Source: Clostridiales bacterium
Lineage (GTDB): Bacteria; Bacillota; Clostridia; Peptostreptococcales; Anaerovoracaceae
DNA length: 37,484 bases
Assembly: GCA_015058205.1 (NCBI GenBank)
Contig: SVCS01000010.1
Coordinates: 1 to 37,484 of the forward strand
Direction of reading: 5' to 3'
Made by a program: the position numbers and the translations under genes. This document shows, one piece after another, positions 19,375 through 27,198 of this stretch (position 1 is its first letter; each line of letters opens with the position of its first letter). Below the pieces are notes generated by a model. The model searched no databases. It was not told the DNA's origin and worked only from the letters and a program-made list of their open reading frames with translations.

Positions 19375-19412
19375 CCGGCGCAGCAGAGATGCAGTGCGTC
19401 TCTGAGCGCCGG
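19375..19412 (+). terminator. Long GC-rich hairpin ending the putative RNA
   Basis: CCGGCGC (19375-19381) pairs with GCGCCGG (19406-19412), and the inner CAGAGA pairs with TCTCTG. Only TTATGTTA follows, so termination efficiency is uncertain. It may also be part of the RNA structure. Confidence 0.55.
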
Positions 19413-19495
19413 TTATGTTACATGGGTTCGATCAGCAGCCACGACTGCCTTTGCACCGGGAAAATGTGTATTGGAGAAAACGGAGGTAAGAAAAG

Positions 19496-19738
19496 GTGAA
19501 GTTCGATAAGGGACACGGTTATGAATCACTGGCACTCAATATTGTGATTCAGGCGGCAAAGGATTACAGAAAAGCGCTGAAGAAGCTTCGAAAGGATCCG
19601 GAGGATTATGACGCGATCGTCAGCAGAGATGATTGCGAACAGTTCTTTCGCTCCGCCTGGTGCGAAACGATCACCAGCGTTGATCCGGAGATTCTGATGA
19701 AGAAACTGCAGAGGGAGGAGGGATACGATGGAATATAA
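19496..19738 (+). CDS. Small hypothetical protein, 80 residues
   Basis: The start is GTG 19496 behind GGAGGT (19482-19487). The protein begins MKFDKGHGYESLALNIVIQA and is helical with a conserved-looking SRDDCEQFFRSAWCETI segment. Similar small proteins accompany sigma-like genes in Clostridia conjugative elements, function unknown. It overlaps the next gene by 11 bases, so they are coupled. Confidence 0.65.
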   Translation: MKFDKGHGYESLALNIVIQAAKDYRKALKKLRKDPEDYDAIVSRDDCEQFFRSAWCETITSVDPEILMKKLQREEGYDGI

Positions 19739-20045
19739 CAACAGATGTGACGGAATGATCCTCTTTGATAATCAGATATGTGAACTGATCGACTTTCTGT
19801 TCAGCCGGGACTGCGTGAGACTGGCCTATATAAACAGAAGGGATCGCACATGGATCCGGTTCGTCGGCGATGAAAACTTAAGACACGGGCTCCTGCAGCT
19901 GACAGAGACCCAGATCAGAATTATCGAAGCAGTCGCCTTTGACGGCCTGGGAGCCATGAACCTCAGGTACGAACTGGGGCTGTCCGTCAGAGAGATCCGC
20001 ATGGAAGTTCGCGAGATGAGGGAAACGCTCCTTGCGGCGATGTAG
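19728..20045 (+). CDS. Hypothetical protein with sigma-region-4-like C-terminus
   Basis: A 105-residue protein. The N-terminal half has FDNQICELIDFLFSRDCVRL. The C-terminal half reads LTETQIRIIEAVAFDGLGAM followed by NLRYELGLSVREIRMEVREM, a helix-turn-helix pattern like the end of sigma factors or LuxR-type regulators. GGAGGG precedes the ATG, which overlaps the previous gene. It is probably a small DNA-binding regulator of the element; no family name is certain. Confidence 0.6.
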   Translation: MEYNNRCDGMILFDNQICELIDFLFSRDCVRLAYINRRDRTWIRFVGDENLRHGLLQLTETQIRIIEAVAFDGLGAMNLRYELGLSVREIRMEVREMRETLLAAM

Positions 20046-20055
20046 GGGGGCGGTC

Positions 20056-20442
20056 ATGAAAAAGAAAAAACCATTCGAAGTGCTTCGCGGGGATGTGTTC
20101 TATGCAGACCTGGGGTCAGAGGAAGATGTGGTCGGCTCTGAACAATTTGGGATACGCCCGATTTTGGTGACTCAATCTAATGATCAGAATGAAAAGTCAC
20201 CAACGATCATCGTGGCCATCATCACAAGTCAGATAAAAAAGGAAAAGATGGATTGCCATGTGATTCTTCCCAAGATCAAAGGGCTCCCGAAACAATCCAT
20301 GGTCTGCTGCGAGCAACGAAGGACCATAGATAAGCAAAGACTGCTCAGCTACTGCTGCACACTCGATAAAGAAACCATGAGGAAAGTAACCAGAGCGTGC
20401 CACAAAGCGGAAGAAGCCGATAAGGAGAGCAGAAACTGGTAA
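20056..20442 (+). CDS. MazF/PemK-family mRNA interferase toxin
   Basis: A 128-residue protein of the MazF/PemK fold. Family marks are the N-terminal VLRGDVFYADLG, GIRPILVTQSNDQNE with the catalytic-type arginine, a VAIITSQIKK strand with the conserved threonine, and VCCEQRRTIDKQRLLSYC (normally EQIRTIDKxRL). MazF toxins cut mRNA at short motifs. No typical MazE-like antitoxin lies next to it; the two preceding proteins do not look like AbrB/MazE, although the 105-residue one could serve. The start at 20056 is used because an upstream ATG at 20032 overlaps the previous gene without a ribosome site. Confidence 0.85.
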   Translation: MKKKKPFEVLRGDVFYADLGSEEDVVGSEQFGIRPILVTQSNDQNEKSPTIIVAIITSQIKKEKMDCHVILPKIKGLPKQSMVCCEQRRTIDKQRLLSYCCTLDKETMRKVTRACHKAEEADKESRNW

Positions 20443-20470
20443 AGTGCAAATTTACGGCAGAAATCGCACA

Positions 20471-20500
20471 TTTTCAACCAGTGAAAAGAAAGAGTACAAT
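20471..20500 (+). promoter_or_regulatory. Putative promoter of the xis-int operon
   Basis: TTTTCA (20471-20476) and TACAAT (20495-20500) are 18 bases apart, 36 bases before the excisionase-like start. The -35 is imperfect, so it is a moderate match only. Confidence 0.35.
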
Positions 20501-20535
20501 TCGGGTAATCAAAAAAGGATGAGGGAGGATTAGAC

Positions 20536-20766
20536 ATGGAGAATACAAATATCAGAAAGCTTTATATCTCAAGTGAGGTTCGTTTTTATACGATCTCAGA
20601 TATTCAGGAAATGCTGGGATGGAGCAAGAAAACGGTACAGAAACTGTTTAATGATCCAAGATTTCCAGCAACAGATTTTGGCAGGATCAAGGTCGTTGAG
20701 GCGCATGCTCTGATCGATTATTTTTCGAAGCGCCATGAAAAAGACAGAGAGCGGTACTGGCAGTAG
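20536..20766 (+). CDS. Excisionase-like helix-turn-helix protein
   Basis: A 76-residue MerR/AlpA-like DNA-binding protein. FYTISDIQEMLGWSKKTVQKLFND forms the helix-turn-helix, followed by FPATDFGRIKVVEAHALIDYF, the wing and last helix seen in Xis and DNA-invertase helper proteins. It is located 11 bases before the integrase with GAGGGAGGA upstream, the standard xis-int arrangement. It would direct excision by bending DNA at the element end. Confidence 0.8.
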   Translation: MENTNIRKLYISSEVRFYTISDIQEMLGWSKKTVQKLFNDPRFPATDFGRIKVVEAHALIDYFSKRHEKDRERYWQ

Positions 20767-20777
20767 GAGGAGAGAAG

Positions 20778-21938
20778 ATGGCAAAGAAACGCGAGAAGAA
20801 AAAAAGCAAAAACGGCGACGGCGCATTCAGGGTACACGGAAATGGAATCGAATACCGTTTTTACTATAAAGATGAATACGGTGAACGTAAACGGAAGTCC
20901 GTCACAGGAACAGATGAAGCAGAGTGTCTGGCAAAAGCAGATGCATGGCTGGAAGAGATCGAAATGCGCAGACAGGGTGTGAATACGTGGGCAACAGTGC
21001 CGGATATTCTCTACGAAAGGCACAAGGCAGATTTCGAGATGAACTATGTCAAAGAACAGGGATATGGAAGAAATCTCGACACGGTGAGGCGGATCGAAAA
21101 AAGCCTCATCGGACGGGTGCCCATTACGGAAATTGACGAAAAACAGATGGAAATGTTCCTTAAAGAACTGACAAGGTACTCCAACAGTGTGATAAGCAAG
21201 ATTTACCGTCAAGTACGACTTGCTTTTCAGATAGCGACCGAAAAGGGAGTAATCAGAAAGAATATTATGCTTTCCAGGAACCTGCGCTGTCCGCGTTCAC
21301 AAAAAGAAGATGTCAAGGTAAAGGGACTGACTGTTGAAGAGCAGAAACGCCTTACGGACGTTCTGGAAACGAAAACGCCGCCAAAAGGTCGGAACGACTA
21401 TAGGCTTCAGCTTTTCATAGAATTATACAGCGGGATGAGGATGGGAGAAATCAATGCACTTCGAAAAAAGGACATCGATTTCAAAAAGAAAGTAATACAT
21501 GTCAGGGGAACAGTGACAAAGGGTGTTGATGATCGGATTTTTATAAAAACAGGTGCCAAAACATGCACCGGTGTCAGAGACATCCCCATCAGCAAAAGGC
21601 TGGAACCATATCTCAAAGAAGCGCTGAAGAAGCAGCAGAATAATCCAGAGGGCCTTGTGTTTTACGATTATAATAAGGGATCAATCATAACGACTGCACA
21701 GGTCAACTGTTACTATCACAGAATCTGTAAGGCAGCAGATATCCCGTGTATGGGCCAGCATGCGCTGAGACATACTTTTGCGACAAGATGTATCGAGTCT
21801 GGGATTCCGGCTGTTGTTCTCAAAAACTGGCTGGGGCATAAAGATATTCATATGACACTGGATATCTACACAGATGTCTTCAATTCCATGAACTATGATG
21901 CAGTGGATAAATTCGATGAGTATGTAGACTCAATATAG
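20778..21938 (+). CDS. Tyrosine recombinase (integrase), Tn916 Int type
   Basis: A 386-residue integrase. A small N-terminal arm-binding domain (about 14-60, with YRFYYKDEYGERKRKSVTGTD, an AP2-like three-strand sheet) is followed by a core-binding SAM-like domain (about 75-165). The catalytic domain carries Arg221 in SGMRMGEINALR, His328 and Arg331 in HALRHTF, and nucleophile Tyr364 in TLDIYTDV. All catalytic residues are present. It inserts and excises the element through attachment-site recombination. AGGAGG precedes the ATG. No other gene of the same element follows, which supports the element end lying just downstream. Confidence 0.95.
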   Translation: MAKKREKKKSKNGDGAFRVHGNGIEYRFYYKDEYGERKRKSVTGTDEAECLAKADAWLEEIEMRRQGVNTWATVPDILYERHKADFEMNYVKEQGYGRNLDTVRRIEKSLIGRVPITEIDEKQMEMFLKELTRYSNSVISKIYRQVRLAFQIATEKGVIRKNIMLSRNLRCPRSQKEDVKVKGLTVEEQKRLTDVLETKTPPKGRNDYRLQLFIELYSGMRMGEINALRKKDIDFKKKVIHVRGTVTKGVDDRIFIKTGAKTCTGVRDIPISKRLEPYLKEALKKQQNNPEGLVFYDYNKGSIITTAQVNCYYHRICKAADIPCMGQHALRHTFATRCIESGIPAVVLKNWLGHKDIHMTLDIYTDVFNSMNYDAVDKFDEYVDSI

Positions 21939-21981
21939 AAGATGCGGCGGGATGAAACGGAAGCAGTCCGTATATCACAAA

Positions 21982-22003
21982 CAGCATCCTGTGAAGGATG
22001 CTG
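21982..22003 (+). terminator. Hairpin behind the integrase gene
   Basis: CAGCATCC (21982-21989) pairs with GGATGCTG (21996-22003). The T-rich run TGTTTTGTTTTG comes about 17 bases later. It is either the int terminator or part of the element end. Confidence 0.5.
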
Positions 22004-22032
22004 CAGTGACTTATGCGGGCTGTTTTGTTTTG

Positions 22033-22374
22033 TTAAATTCCGTACTCTGAAAGCAAAGCCTTAAAGAATTTCAGCATGCGAAGGAGCATGGCTCTTTCAT
22101 CATGTGTACAATCGGAGAATACTTCGTAGTATTCTTTTTCATCTTCGGATCTGAGAACAATGAGACTGTCTGCAAGCAGATGATCAGATGATGTTTCAAG
22201 GGCGTTTGCAATGGAAACAAACAGCTCGAGGCTTGGTATTTTCTTTCCGGCTTCGATTCTTGCAATGTATTCCTGCGTGACCCCGATTTTTTCTGCGAGA
22301 TATTCCTGAGACAGCTGTTTACTATTACGGAAATGCTTGATTCTCATTCCCGTTCCTTCATTATCGTATGTCAT
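22033..22374 (-). CDS. XRE-family repressor
   Basis: A 113-residue regulator with an N-terminal Cro/C1 helix-turn-helix (about 10-65: MRIKHFRNSKQLSQEYLAEK, GVTQEYIARIEAGKKIPSLE) and a helical C-terminal tail (CTHDERAMLLRMLKFFKALL) for dimer contacts. AGGCAGGT is its ribosome site. It is divergent from the ATPase-recombinase operon at 22605 with two strong palindromes between, the plan of a repressor guarding a mobile-element operon. Whether it binds those palindromes is inference. Confidence 0.88.
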   Translation of the reverse strand: MTYDNEGTGMRIKHFRNSKQLSQEYLAEKIGVTQEYIARIEAGKKIPSLELFVSIANALETSSDHLLADSLIVLRSEDEKEYYEVFSDCTHDERAMLLRMLKFFKALLSEYGI

Positions 22375-22510
22375 TTTTGTACCTGCCTTTCATGCAATGG
22401 CCCGCATAAGGTGTAGAAATAATCCCTTTTTGACAAGCACATCTCAAGGATGCGATTTTTAAGGCGGTGGTCGTTTTTGCTCCTCTGGGGCAAGGCATCT
22501 TAGGCGGTTT

Positions 22511-22562
22511 TTATGACCTGTCAGGTCATAAAATCGGGTTCTTATGACCTGACAGGTCATAA
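22511..22562. promoter_or_regulatory. Twin 21-bp palindromic operators
   Basis: Two near-identical perfect palindromes, TTATGACCTG-T-CAGGTCATAA at 22511-22531 and the same with central A at 22542-22562, have centres 31 bases apart, about three helical turns. They lie 43 bases before the ATPase start in the divergent gap with the XRE repressor. A further inverted set, GGCGGTGG near 22463 against CCACC/CCGCC near 22570, flanks them. TTGACA at 22430-22435 is a possible -35. They could be operators, a recombination site or an origin. Confidence 0.85.
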
Positions 22563-22604
22563 TGGAACGCCACCTTACCGCCATATAATGAAAGCGGAGG
22601 AAAT

Positions 22605-23591
22605 ATGAAGCAGGAATCAAAGATACTGACCCTATACAGTGAGGTGAAAATGGAACCGGTCAGATGGATCTGGTATCCATATATTCCGGTCGGAAAGATC
22701 ACACTTCTGCAGGGGGATCCCGGCGATGGAAAATCAACGATGATGATGAACATCATCTCTGAGATCTCCAGAGGCGGTATGCTCCCGGACGGTTCGCAGA
22801 TCGGCAGGCCTCACCGGGTGATATACCAGTGTTCCGAGGACGGCGTCAGGGATACGATCAGACCGCGTCTGGAAGCATGTGGTGCAGATTGCGCTAATAT
22901 AGCGTTTCTTGATGAAGAAGTTCATAATGGCCTGACTCTTGATGATGAGAGAATCAGAGAGGCAATCGTTGAATTCAGGCCCTGGCTGGTCGTGATAGAT
23001 CCGTTGCAGTCTTACATCGAAAGTGATTCAGATCTGATGATGGCATCAAAGGCGAGACGGCTTATGAAACGTATCGGTCTGTGGGCTTCAGCATACGATT
23101 GCGGAGTAGTGCTGATCGGGCATCTGAACAAGCGTGAAGGTTCAAAGGGACTTTATCGGGGGCTTGGGAGCATCGATGTTGTTGCCGCTGCCAGGAGCAT
23201 CCTTCAGGTAGACCGGGAGCATGACCTCAGAACGGTAAAACAAATCAAGAATAATCTTGCTCCGGCAGGAGAAAATATCAAATTCGAAATCACAAAAGAT
23301 GACGGATTCAGATGGATCCATCACAAGAGGAGTACAAAAGAGCTGACAGGAACCAAAGTGGATATTCCAAAAACAAAACATGAACTGGCAGCGAATCTGC
23401 TGAAGATTATTCTGCAGAATGGGGAAATACCAGCATCTGAAATCAGAGAGAGGATGAAAGAGTACGAAATCGGAGATAAAACGCTGCGAGAAGTGAAGTC
23501 AGATCTCGGAATCAAATCGATTCGAAGGACAAAACAATGGTATTGGAGAATGCCGGGGACACTCGGTGAAGAAAGTGCAGGACAAAGATAA
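22605..23591 (+). CDS. RecA-like AAA ATPase (RepA/DnaB-helicase type)
   Basis: A 328-residue protein of the hexameric RecA-like ATPase group typified by plasmid RSF1010 RepA. Walker A GDPGDGKST is at about 37-45. A VIYQCSEDGVRDTIRPRLEA segment follows, then Walker B WLVVIDPLQSYI at about 127, a sensor-like GVVLIGHLNKREG, and an arginine-rich AARSILQVDRE. The C-terminal 70 residues form a winged-helix-like region (KTKHELAANLLKIIL, ASEIRERMKEYEIGDKTLRE). The family unwinds or remodels DNA at replication or recombination sites. GCGGAGG precedes the ATG. The stop overlaps the next start (TAATG), so it is tightly coupled to the recombinases. This suggests a remodelling role in recombination or element replication. 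Confidence 0.85.
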   Translation: MKQESKILTLYSEVKMEPVRWIWYPYIPVGKITLLQGDPGDGKSTMMMNIISEISRGGMLPDGSQIGRPHRVIYQCSEDGVRDTIRPRLEACGADCANIAFLDEEVHNGLTLDDERIREAIVEFRPWLVVIDPLQSYIESDSDLMMASKARRLMKRIGLWASAYDCGVVLIGHLNKREGSKGLYRGLGSIDVVAAARSILQVDREHDLRTVKQIKNNLAPAGENIKFEITKDDGFRWIHHKRSTKELTGTKVDIPKTKHELAANLLKIILQNGEIPASEIRERMKEYEIGDKTLREVKSDLGIKSIRRTKQWYWRMPGTLGEESAGQR

Positions 23592-24265
23592 TGAGTAAAG
23601 GGACAGCATTAATGAACGCGATCTCAGCGTCTGTGGCGGATCCGCAAGACAATTCGATTTCAATTGAAAGTGGACATGGAAATGTGTTTCGCAGACATTT
23701 TGATGATTCGGAGAGAGGTTTACTGGTTGAACACCGAAGATGGATGGAGGCACAGCGAAAGGAATATCCCCAGCCATATGTTCCGTATCGGATCGGAGTG
23801 TATATCCGCTACTACAATCAGACAAAATACGAAAACTACATCGAAAAACATACACAGCAGTTCATCGATGATATCTCGCTGTGTCCGCAGTGGACGCTTG
23901 TGGATTTTTATATTGATAAAGGCATGACAGCTCCGCGGATGGAGAATTCCAAAGAGTGGTGCAGACTTCTGGGGGACTGCTTTTCGGGCAGAGTGAATCT
24001 GATCGTGACGCAGAAGGTGCGGAGCGTATCGAATGATCCGGAGGAAATGGCCTTTATTGCACGCGTGCTGGCAGCACAGAAGACACCTGTGGGGATCTAT
24101 TTTATCTCCGAAGATATCTTTACTCTTGCTTCATATTATCAGAGAGATCTGCGGGACAACAGTTTTCTGCCATATGACATGAATGTGCTGCCTGAGGATG
24201 AGCTGGATCTGCCAATGACTTATGAGAATCAGGAGCGATTACTGCTGGAGGATGGGGACGAATAG
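23591..24265 (+). CDS. Serine-recombinase catalytic-domain protein lacking the catalytic serine
   Basis: A 224-residue protein whose residues about 65-185 follow the resolvase N-terminal domain: YRIGVYIRYYNQTKYENYIE, FIDDISLCPQWTLVDFYIDKG, NLIVTQKVRSVSNDPEEMAF, TPVGIYFISEDIFTL. Compared with the neighbour's VAIYARVSTDD, the nucleophile serine position is Tyr75, so it should not cut DNA. The arginine-rich KVRSVSNDP loop is kept. An extra N-terminal segment of about 60 residues precedes it and no DNA-binding C-terminal domain follows. It is coupled on both sides (1-base overlap upstream, start directly after stop downstream). It may act as a regulatory or structural subunit paired with the active recombinase; this is inference. 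Confidence 0.75.
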   Translation: MSKGTALMNAISASVADPQDNSISIESGHGNVFRRHFDDSERGLLVEHRRWMEAQRKEYPQPYVPYRIGVYIRYYNQTKYENYIEKHTQQFIDDISLCPQWTLVDFYIDKGMTAPRMENSKEWCRLLGDCFSGRVNLIVTQKVRSVSNDPEEMAFIARVLAAQKTPVGIYFISEDIFTLASYYQRDLRDNSFLPYDMNVLPEDELDLPMTYENQERLLLEDGDE

Positions 24266-26116
24266 ATGCCGGAATTAACGAATGAGGAAAGGAAAGAGCG
24301 AGTACGAAAAAGGGTACGCGCAGCAACAGATCCTGAAAACTATACTTATACGCCTGAGACCGAAAAGACTGACTATGTGAAATCTAATGAGTTTCAGAGA
24401 GTTGCAATATATGCCCGTGTATCAACGGATGATCCGGCTCAGACGTCGTCTTTTGAGCTTCAGCAGAAGTATTATACGGATCTGGTGGCGCAGCATCCGA
24501 AATGGGAGCTTGTCAGAATTTACTCTGATGAAGGAAAATCCGGAACCACTACCCAGCACAGGGAAGGGTTTCTGGAGATGCTTCAGGATGCATATGACGG
24601 GAAGATCGATCTGATTATTGTAAAGAACATTTCAAGGCTGGCAAGAAATGTGGTGGATTTCCTGAGTACGATCCGCAGACTGAGGGAGAAGAAAGTCGGC
24701 GTACTGTTTGAGTCAGAGGCGATCTATTCACTGAACAACAACAGCCATTTGGCGCTTTCTTTTCAGGCTACGATCGCGGAGGAGGAATCCCGTGTCAGAA
24801 GCCGGAGCATGGAGACATCACTCCGGATGCGGCTTGATCATGGTCTGCCGCTGACACCGGAACTTCTGGGTTTCGTAAAAGATGAAAACGGTAAGTTGAT
24901 CGTAAATGAAGATACATATAAGATTCCGAAGCTTATGTTTTCCATGTATCTTTATGGATACTCCACACAGCAGATTGCAGATAAGCTGATAGCGTTATCC
25001 AGACGGAGTTACCGAGGCAATATCAAATGGACTGCCAGCGGGGTGGCGGATACACTACGTAATGAACGTTACTGCGGGGATGTGCTGACAAGAAAACGAT
25101 ACAAGGTCTTTGCGCCGGATGCAGGTGAACAGAAGACATTTAAGAACCGCGGCGAGAAGCCTCAGAGCTATTACAAAGGCGAACATGAAGCAATCATCTC
25201 CAGAGATGACTTTCTGGCGGTGCAGAGGATCATGGACAATGCCAGGTTTGGCGGAACATCACGTCTTCCGGAGCTGAAGGTTATACCGGAGGGACTGCTC
25301 AAGGGATATGTCATTATTCATCCGAGGTGGGGAAGCTTTACGGAAGATGACTATATGAATGCATGTCAGTGCGTATGGGATGAAGACTCTCAGACGGATG
25401 TTACCGTCAGCGCAGAAGAAGGAGCATTCGATTTTCGCGGATACGAGGTCGCTGATTTCAAACTGTTTGATGATCAGCAGGTGCCGGCCATTATGTTCCA
25501 TAATGATTCCATTCATTTTAATCTGTCGTGCATCAGAAAAATGGCATGCGGGAATTATATTGAAATACTGATACACCCTGTTCTGAAGAAGATTGCAATC
25601 AGGCCAACGACAAAAGATAATCGGAACAAAATCCAATGGGCCACCGGTAGCGATACGACGTTAAGCTCCAGAACGATTGCCTGCAAGGCATATATCAGGA
25701 CGCTGTATCAGATTTTCGGATGGGATCCTGATTTCAACTATAAACTGTACGGCGTCATTTATCATGACGGGAAATACAATGCGTGCGTTTTTTCGGATAT
25801 CAATGCGAGTGTTTATATCGACAAGGAACAATATCTGTCATCGGAAGCCATTGATGCCAGCGGGCAGTTGCTGAATCAGTCCGGCAGTCATATACGGGCA
25901 TTGACAGGAGATTTTGAGAATGCAGTCGGTACAGACTATTACGTGGAGATGAGCATGAATGAGATAGCGCATCTGACAAGAGAACAGTGGCAGACCCGTA
26001 TCGAAGGGCAGCTGTGCGGCTCAAAGGACAGGCTGAAGGTGACGCCGTATGATGAACTGAGAGCCTTTATAAAAGAAGAACTTGGAGAATTATTTGAGGA
26101 GGTTGAAATAAAATGA
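24266..26116 (+). CDS. Large serine recombinase without zinc ribbon, with novel C-terminal domain
   Basis: A 616-residue recombinase. The catalytic domain (about 45-195) has RVAIYARVSTDD with nucleophile Ser53, DEGKSGTTTQHREGF, LIIVKNISRLARN and FQATIAEEESRVRS. The recombinase domain (about 200-340) has YSTQQIADKL, KWTASGVADTLRNERYCGD and YYKGEHEAIISRDDF. Where relatives carry the cysteine zinc ribbon, this protein has GLLKGYVIIHPRWGSF and no CxxC pairs. A C-terminal domain of about 150 residues (about 410-560; FHNDSIHFNLSCIRKM, IAIRPTTKD, QIFGWDPDFNYKLYGVIY) resembles the next two proteins. It should cut and rejoin DNA at attachment sites. GGAGGATGGGGACG precedes the ATG. Confidence 0.9.
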   Translation: MPELTNEERKERVRKRVRAATDPENYTYTPETEKTDYVKSNEFQRVAIYARVSTDDPAQTSSFELQQKYYTDLVAQHPKWELVRIYSDEGKSGTTTQHREGFLEMLQDAYDGKIDLIIVKNISRLARNVVDFLSTIRRLREKKVGVLFESEAIYSLNNNSHLALSFQATIAEEESRVRSRSMETSLRMRLDHGLPLTPELLGFVKDENGKLIVNEDTYKIPKLMFSMYLYGYSTQQIADKLIALSRRSYRGNIKWTASGVADTLRNERYCGDVLTRKRYKVFAPDAGEQKTFKNRGEKPQSYYKGEHEAIISRDDFLAVQRIMDNARFGGTSRLPELKVIPEGLLKGYVIIHPRWGSFTEDDYMNACQCVWDEDSQTDVTVSAEEGAFDFRGYEVADFKLFDDQQVPAIMFHNDSIHFNLSCIRKMACGNYIEILIHPVLKKIAIRPTTKDNRNKIQWATGSDTTLSSRTIACKAYIRTLYQIFGWDPDFNYKLYGVIYHDGKYNACVFSDINASVYIDKEQYLSSEAIDASGQLLNQSGSHIRALTGDFENAVGTDYYVEMSMNEIAHLTREQWQTRIEGQLCGSKDRLKVTPYDELRAFIKEELGELFEEVEIK

Positions 26117-26820
26117 CAGATCAGGCGACGCAGACACTTACCAAAGCAGAAACAGATACTGAAATGCAGATGCAGATCGAGGGAATCGAGACGATCGAAA
26201 ATATTGATCTTGATGATTATGAGATCGTCAGTGCTGAGTTCTTCGCACAGGTCAAGGAACCGGCATTTACGATCAATGTCAATAAGATTACGGCAAATGC
26301 GGCAGCAGTAAGGATGCTCCCGGATGTGGATTACGTCAAGATACTGGTCAACCAGAAGGAAAAGAAACTGGTGCTCAAACCCTGTGATGAACTGGACATC
26401 TCAGGCTATAAATGGGCACGGATGAAGGATGATAGAAGATATGCGTCACAGAGGACCGGAGAACCATTTGTCCTGATCATCTGCAAGCTTATGGGCTGGA
26501 ATCCGGACTACAGATACAAAATCATGGGCAAGAAAAACAAGGCAAACGGGGAAGATGTTCTGGTATTCGATCTGACAGTAGCGCAGGTCTTTGAAAAACC
26601 GGCCCCGGGTGAGAACGGAAAAGGCTCAAGAAGATCCATCATGCCAGCCGGATGGAACGGCAGTTTCGGCCCGAAATTCGGAGAGAACCGAAGAACACTG
26701 CAGGTGGATACATTTTCCGGCTATACGGTGTTCTCGATTAAGGGAGATAAGACGAAACAGGATAACAATGCACAGCAGAGTAGCATGGATCAGCCGACGG
26801 CTGACAGGGAGGATATATGA
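26113..26820 (+). CDS. Stand-alone copy of the recombinase C-terminal domain (235 residues)
   Basis: A 235-residue protein. Its middle part (about 45-165) parallels the recombinase C-terminus in order: FTINVNKITANAAAVRML with DYVKILVNQKEKKLVLKP, then ICKLMGWNPDYRYKIMGKK with VLVFDLTVAQVF. The recombinase has GWDPDFNYKLYG and CVFSDINASVYI at the matching places. The N-terminus is acidic and polar and the C-terminal 60 residues look flexible. It overlaps the recombinase gene by 4 bases (ATGA) behind GAGGAGG. Function is unknown; a DNA-site or protein-protein adaptor for the recombinase is my inference. Confidence 0.7.
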   Translation: MTDQATQTLTKAETDTEMQMQIEGIETIENIDLDDYEIVSAEFFAQVKEPAFTINVNKITANAAAVRMLPDVDYVKILVNQKEKKLVLKPCDELDISGYKWARMKDDRRYASQRTGEPFVLIICKLMGWNPDYRYKIMGKKNKANGEDVLVFDLTVAQVFEKPAPGENGKGSRRSIMPAGWNGSFGPKFGENRRTLQVDTFSGYTVFSIKGDKTKQDNNAQQSSMDQPTADREDI

Positions 26821-27176
26821 GCGAACATGAATTAACGATACGTATCGATACGCGGTATAACAGGTTCTGCATACATCGGAAGACGCTCAAAGCCATAGGT
26901 AATCCCGCTTTTGTTCACCTTGGATATCGTGCAGATACAAAGGAACTCATGATTATCGGGACATGGCTGGATGACAGGAGGTCGATCAGAGTAAGATATG
27001 ACACCGCAGGATCGTTCTATATCAACAGCAAAGGACTGGTAGAGGGCATCCGAAGCGTGAGTCAGGTATTACTGGGAGACGGTTCATATATCGTTACCGG
27101 TGAAAAGGCGGATCATATTCCTGCGATATCATTTCCGCTGGCTGATGCAGAATTAAGTTCTGAAGGTGCAGAATGA
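26817..27176 (+). CDS. Second small relative of the recombinase C-terminal domain (119 residues)
   Basis: A 119-residue protein, about one domain long. RYNRFCIHRKTLKAIGNPAF, VHLGYRADTKELMIIGTWLD, YINSKGLVEGIRSV and SYIVTGEKADHIPAISFPLA appear in the same order as the repeated pattern in the recombinase C-terminus and the 235-residue protein. It overlaps the preceding gene by 4 bases with GGGAGG upstream. The likeness is lower than between the other two, so this is a weaker homology call. Confidence 0.6.
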   Translation: MSEHELTIRIDTRYNRFCIHRKTLKAIGNPAFVHLGYRADTKELMIIGTWLDDRRSIRVRYDTAGSFYINSKGLVEGIRSVSQVLLGDGSYIVTGEKADHIPAISFPLADAELSSEGAE

Positions 27177-27198
27177 GCGCTCCTATGGTGACAGAAAA

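Noticed and set aside
22584..22589. Perfect TATAAT before the ATPase gene as a -10 box
   Set aside because: It lies only 6 bases before the GGAGG site, so a transcript starting from it would lose most of the ribosome site. No -35 fits at 16-18 bases.
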